From NCBI GenBank assembly GCA_964595075.1, contig CAZQNT010000010.1, forward strand, positions 1 to 31,488: DNA of 31,488 nucleotides. The letters are read 5' to 3'. The position numbers were made by a program, and so were the translations under genes. The first letter of the stretch is position 1; each line of letters starts with the position of its first letter. The notes under the pieces were generated by a model. The model saw only the letters and a program-made list of their open reading frames with translations. It had not been told where the DNA came from and ran no database searches. The stretch is from JAHJFW01 sp964595075 (GTDB lineage: Bacteria; Patescibacteriota; Patescibacteriia; 2-12-FULL-60-25). This document shows positions 29,646 to 31,488 of the stretch, piece after piece.

Positions 29646-30068
29646 CTATACTATAGTCAATCCCATCTGTTTTGCCGTTCCCTCTACTTGCCGCATTGCG
29701 GCTTCAACCGTGTGGCAGTTCAAATCCGGAAGTTTCTTCTCGGCGATTTCTTTGATCTGCGCTTTTGTGATTTTTCCGATTTTATCCTGCAACGGCTTGG
29801 CGGATCCTTTTTGGATTCCCGCGGCTTTTTTCAACATTTCGGCGACAGGCGCGATCTTGGTGATGAAATCGTAAGTACGATCTTCGTATACCGTCATGAC
29901 GATCGGCACGACTTCGTCGCGTCGATCGGCGGTCGCGTCGTTGAACTTTTTACAAAACTCCGCGATGTTAAGACCGTGAGGTCCGAGTGCGGTTCCGACC
30001 GGAGGGGCGGGCGTGGCTTTGCCGCCTATGATCTGAAGCTTGATGAGTGTTTTGACTTTTTTGGCCAT
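29646..30068 (-). CDS. rplK: 50S ribosomal protein L11
   Basis: The 140-aa L11 carries LIKLQIIGGKATPAPPVGTA and LGPHGLNIAEFCKKFND in the N-terminal domain, and the C-terminal rRNA-binding part with KITKAQIKEIAEKKLPDLN and AMRQVEGTAKQMGLTI. L11 forms the base of the L7/L12 stalk, where EF-G acts. It is last in the secE-nusG-rplK run, and REP copy E lies between nusG and it. The usual next gene, rplA, is displaced by 2 kb. Confidence 0.97.
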   Translation of the reverse strand: MAKKVKTLIKLQIIGGKATPAPPVGTALGPHGLNIAEFCKKFNDATADRRDEVVPIVMTVYEDRTYDFITKIAPVAEMLKKAAGIQKGSAKPLQDKIGKITKAQIKEIAEKKLPDLNCHTVEAAMRQVEGTAKQMGLTIV

Positions 30069-30136
30069 AGGTTTTTTAGTGAGGAGTAATCAGGAATGGC
30101 GAGAAGCGCGTCAGTCCTGAAAATGCCTCATCTCTT

Positions 30137-30226
30137 TGTCATCCTCGCGCATGCGGGGATCCAGACAGTGAAGATCCGTCTCCTTATATTTCGAGGAAAT
30201 GGATCCCCGCCTTCGCGGGGATGACA
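30137..30226. repeat. REP-like double hairpin, copy E
   Basis: TGTCATCCTCGCGCATGCGG... (30137-30164), linker CAGTGAAGATCCGTCTCCTT..., then TGGATCCCCGCCTTCGCGGG... to 30226. It is the inverted counterpart of copy D and ends 5 nt beyond the nusG stop. Confidence 0.9.
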
Positions 30227-30231
30227 CGAAA

Positions 30232-30780
30232 TTATATCTTTTTAACTTGCGTAAAGTCCAATTCGAGCGGGGTTTCTCTTCCGAACATTGAGACGAGCAC
30301 TTTAACCTTTCCGCGAGCGCCGTCAATCTCGTTAACTTTTCCTTCGAATCCTTTGAACGGCCCGTCACCGATTTTAACAGGCATCCCGGGCTGAAGATCG
30401 ATGGAGAACGCCGGTTCCTCCGCCGTGCCCATTCGCTTGAATAGATTTTCCACCTCTTTTTCCGATAGCGGAGAAGGCGTCGTTCCTGTGCCGATAAATC
30501 CGGTTACGTTCGGAGTATTTCGTACAACGTACCAAGAGTCGTCTGTCACGGTCATTTCTACCAAAACGTAACCCGGGAATATTTTTTCCTCAACGAGTTT
30601 GCGTTTGCCGTTTTTGATCTTTATCTTTTTTTCGGTCGGCACCAGCACCTGAAAAATCTTGTCGCTCATCCCTAGCGTGGCGATACGGCGTTTAAGACTG
30701 TCCGTTACATTTTCTTCATAGCCGGAATAGGTATGGATCGCATACCACCGACGGCCAAGGTTTGATGTTTGTTTTGCCAT
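30232..30780 (-). CDS. nusG: Transcription antitermination protein NusG
   Basis: The 182-aa protein has the NGN domain (RRWYAIHTYSGYEENVTDSL, FPGYVLVEMTVTDDSWYVVR, GFIGTGTTPSPL) that binds the RNA polymerase clamp, and the KOW domain (PVKIGDGPFKGFEGKVNEID, then VSMFGRETPLELDFTQVKKI) that contacts S10 or Rho. Length is standard. It begins 4 nt after secE in the conserved secE-nusG order. Confidence 0.97.
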   Translation of the reverse strand: MAKQTSNLGRRWYAIHTYSGYEENVTDSLKRRIATLGMSDKIFQVLVPTEKKIKIKNGKRKLVEEKIFPGYVLVEMTVTDDSWYVVRNTPNVTGFIGTGTTPSPLSEKEVENLFKRMGTAEEPAFSIDLQPGMPVKIGDGPFKGFEGKVNEIDGARGKVKVLVSMFGRETPLELDFTQVKKI

Positions 30781-30784
30781 AGCT

Positions 30785-31105
30785 TTATTGTTTCGGGGTT
30801 GCTTCCTCCTCAGGTTCCGAGAAATCCAATACCGGAGTTACGGTGGAACTTGTAACTTCGACTGTCGGCTGTTCGACCGGGGCTGTTTGTTCTGCGGGCG
30901 CGGAATCTTGTCGCGAAGTAATTCCAACCTCCACGAGGCGCGAAAGTCCTCCGTCGAGCAATATGAAAAATACGGCTAGCGAAGCGCTGATCGCTACTAC
31001 CAGCATGCCGTATCGTATGGTGTCGGGTCGCGACGGCCATGTAACCTTCTTTAATTCCGCAATGGATGAACGGAGATACGAAACGATTGTATTGATGAGT
31101 TTCAC
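30785..31105 (-). CDS. secE: Preprotein translocase subunit SecE
   Basis: The 106-aa protein has the conserved SecE core: amphipathic helix SYLRSSIAELKKVTWPSRPD followed by one membrane helix (MLVVAISASLAVFFILLDGG). Beyond about residue 65 there is a C-terminal tail of about 40 residues rich in Pro, Glu, Thr and Val, absent from most single-span SecE. It starts at GTG 31105 with AAAGGA about 10 nt upstream. Confidence 0.92.
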   Translation of the reverse strand: MKLINTIVSYLRSSIAELKKVTWPSRPDTIRYGMLVVAISASLAVFFILLDGGLSRLVEVGITSRQDSAPAEQTAPVEQPTVEVTSSTVTPVLDFSEPEEEATPKQ

Positions 31106-31122
31106 AGATTTTGTTCCTTTCT

Positions 31123-31141
31123 AAAAAGCCCTTCCCGGGCT
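31123..31141 (-). terminator. Hairpin terminator after gyrB
   Basis: On the minus strand AGCCC-GGGAA-GGGCT followed by TTTTAG. It ends gyrB, but the secE promoter lies upstream of it, so the hairpin is also at the very 5' end of the secE mRNA. Confidence 0.7.
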
Positions 31142-31150
31142 AATGAACCC

Positions 31151-31179
31151 ACGATAGCACGGATTTGAGATATTGGCAA
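31151..31179 (-). promoter_or_regulatory. secE-nusG-rplK promoter
   Basis: On the minus strand TTGCCA (31179-31174), 17-nt spacer ending TGC, then TATCGT (31156-31151). The predicted start at about 31145 is only a few bases before the hairpin at 31141-31127. Confidence 0.65.
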
Positions 31180-31188
31180 TGGCACGTA

Positions 31189-31488
31189 TCAAATGTCCAA
31201 GTTAGCTTTTTTGGCGTGAGTTTGGATGAATTTTTTTCGAGGCGCAACGTCCGCTCCCATTAGAATGTCGAACGTTTCGTCGGCCGCCGCCGCATCGGTG
31301 ATCGTAACCATTTTCATCACGCGGTTTGCCGGGTTCATGGTGGTTTCCCAAAGCTGTTCCGGATTCATCTCTCCTAAACCCTTGTAGCGTTGAATGGAGA
31401 TGCCTCCGATTTTTGAAACTTCTTCTTCGGATTCGGGGGATTCGGAGGTTTCTGGAGTTCCGAGTGCCGAGTTCCGAGTGCCGAGTTC
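31189..31488 (-). CDS. gyrB: DNA gyrase subunit B, C-terminal part
   Basis: Partial; the window edge cuts off the 5' part. The visible 99 codons end in the classic type IIA topoisomerase tail: ISIQRYKGLGEMNPEQLWET, TMNPANRVMKMVTI, ETFDILMGADVAPRKKFI and a terminal NLDI. The gene could also be parE, but the LDI end and location before secE favour gyrB. Just before IQRYKGLGE there is a low-complexity acidic stretch (ETSESPESEEE) preceded by residues encoded by a 14-bp tandem repeat. Confidence 0.88.
   Translation of the reverse strand, partial: ELGTRNSALGTPETSESPESEEEVSKIGGISIQRYKGLGEMNPEQLWETTMNPANRVMKMVTITDAAAADETFDILMGADVAPRKKFIQTHAKKANLDI
31455..31488. repeat. 14-bp tandem repeat within gyrB
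   Basis: GAGTTCCGAGTGCC occurs at 31455-31468 and 31469-31482, then GAGTTC at the window edge. Since 14 is not a multiple of 3, the copies are read in different frames (ALGTP, then LGTRNS). The repeat continues beyond the window. Confidence 0.9.

Noticed and set aside
31106..31188. tRNA-Trp gene usually found before secE
   Set aside because: The 83-nt gap holds only a promoter and a 5-bp hairpin; no cloverleaf can be drawn.

Overview
The window looks like a chromosomal contig from a member of the Candidate Phyla Radiation (Patescibacteria), most likely Parcubacteria-like. The reasons are a short EF-Ts (195 aa), a compact Gram-positive-style type IV pilus locus with PilM but no PilN/PilO/PilQ, a PaaX-like regulator with a Cas2-like domain, minimal intergenic spacing, and many genes that seem to lack a 5' leader. 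The lineage call is inference from gene content. There is no rRNA or tRNA gene that I can recognise. Two runs of N (7781-7790 and 24849-24884) are assembly gaps, and each interrupts a real gene (eno and dut).

Layout, left to right. Plus strand 90-1561: rpsB and tsf. Minus 1619-2455: a DMT-type transporter. Plus 2534-8200: a thrombospondin-type-3-repeat surface protein, then gap (GAPDH), a metallophosphoesterase, pgk and eno, which make up a lower-glycolysis block. Minus 8260-16161: a type IV pilus locus. Read in its own direction it is response regulator, PilB, PilC, a prepilin, a prepilin fused to a seven-bladed LVIVD-like propeller, a PilW-like prepilin, a PilX/GspK-like prepilin, PilM, the major pilin, and a 65-aa unknown. 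Plus 16231-18650: miaB and miaA, which together make ms2i6A37 in tRNA. Then comes an isolated PaaX/Cas2-like gene between two inverted hairpin repeats, followed by a tiny 31-aa membrane-peptide unit. Minus 19814-22168: gatB and a membrane protein. Minus 22307-26795: dcd (two-domain), a P-loop kinase, dut, thyA, folA and tmk, a route from dCTP to dTDP. Minus 26887-31488: rplA, an inserted toxin-antitoxin island, rplK, nusG, secE and the 3' end of gyrB.

The most interesting structures are non-coding. (1) A composite hairpin element occurs three times (866-961, 6831-6921, 17587-17680). It always lies between two co-directional genes and just before the second start codon, with an invariant 30-nt core and stem arms that differ between copies yet stay complementary. 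(2) The PaaX/Cas2-like gene is bracketed by 39-bp hairpin repeats in inverted orientation (32/39 identical), like the ends of a small mobile unit. (3) A -10 box lies 6-11 nt upstream of the start codon in about ten transcription units, implying widespread leaderless mRNA. (4) A 1.9-kb toxin/antitoxin island splits the rplK-rplA pair and is bounded by two almost identical terminators.

The window also carries at least six copies of REP-like double hairpins (GTCATCCCCGCG type) and three copies of a GTAGGGGCGGGC type. Some copies have overrun gene ends and now encode C-terminal residues or stop codons.
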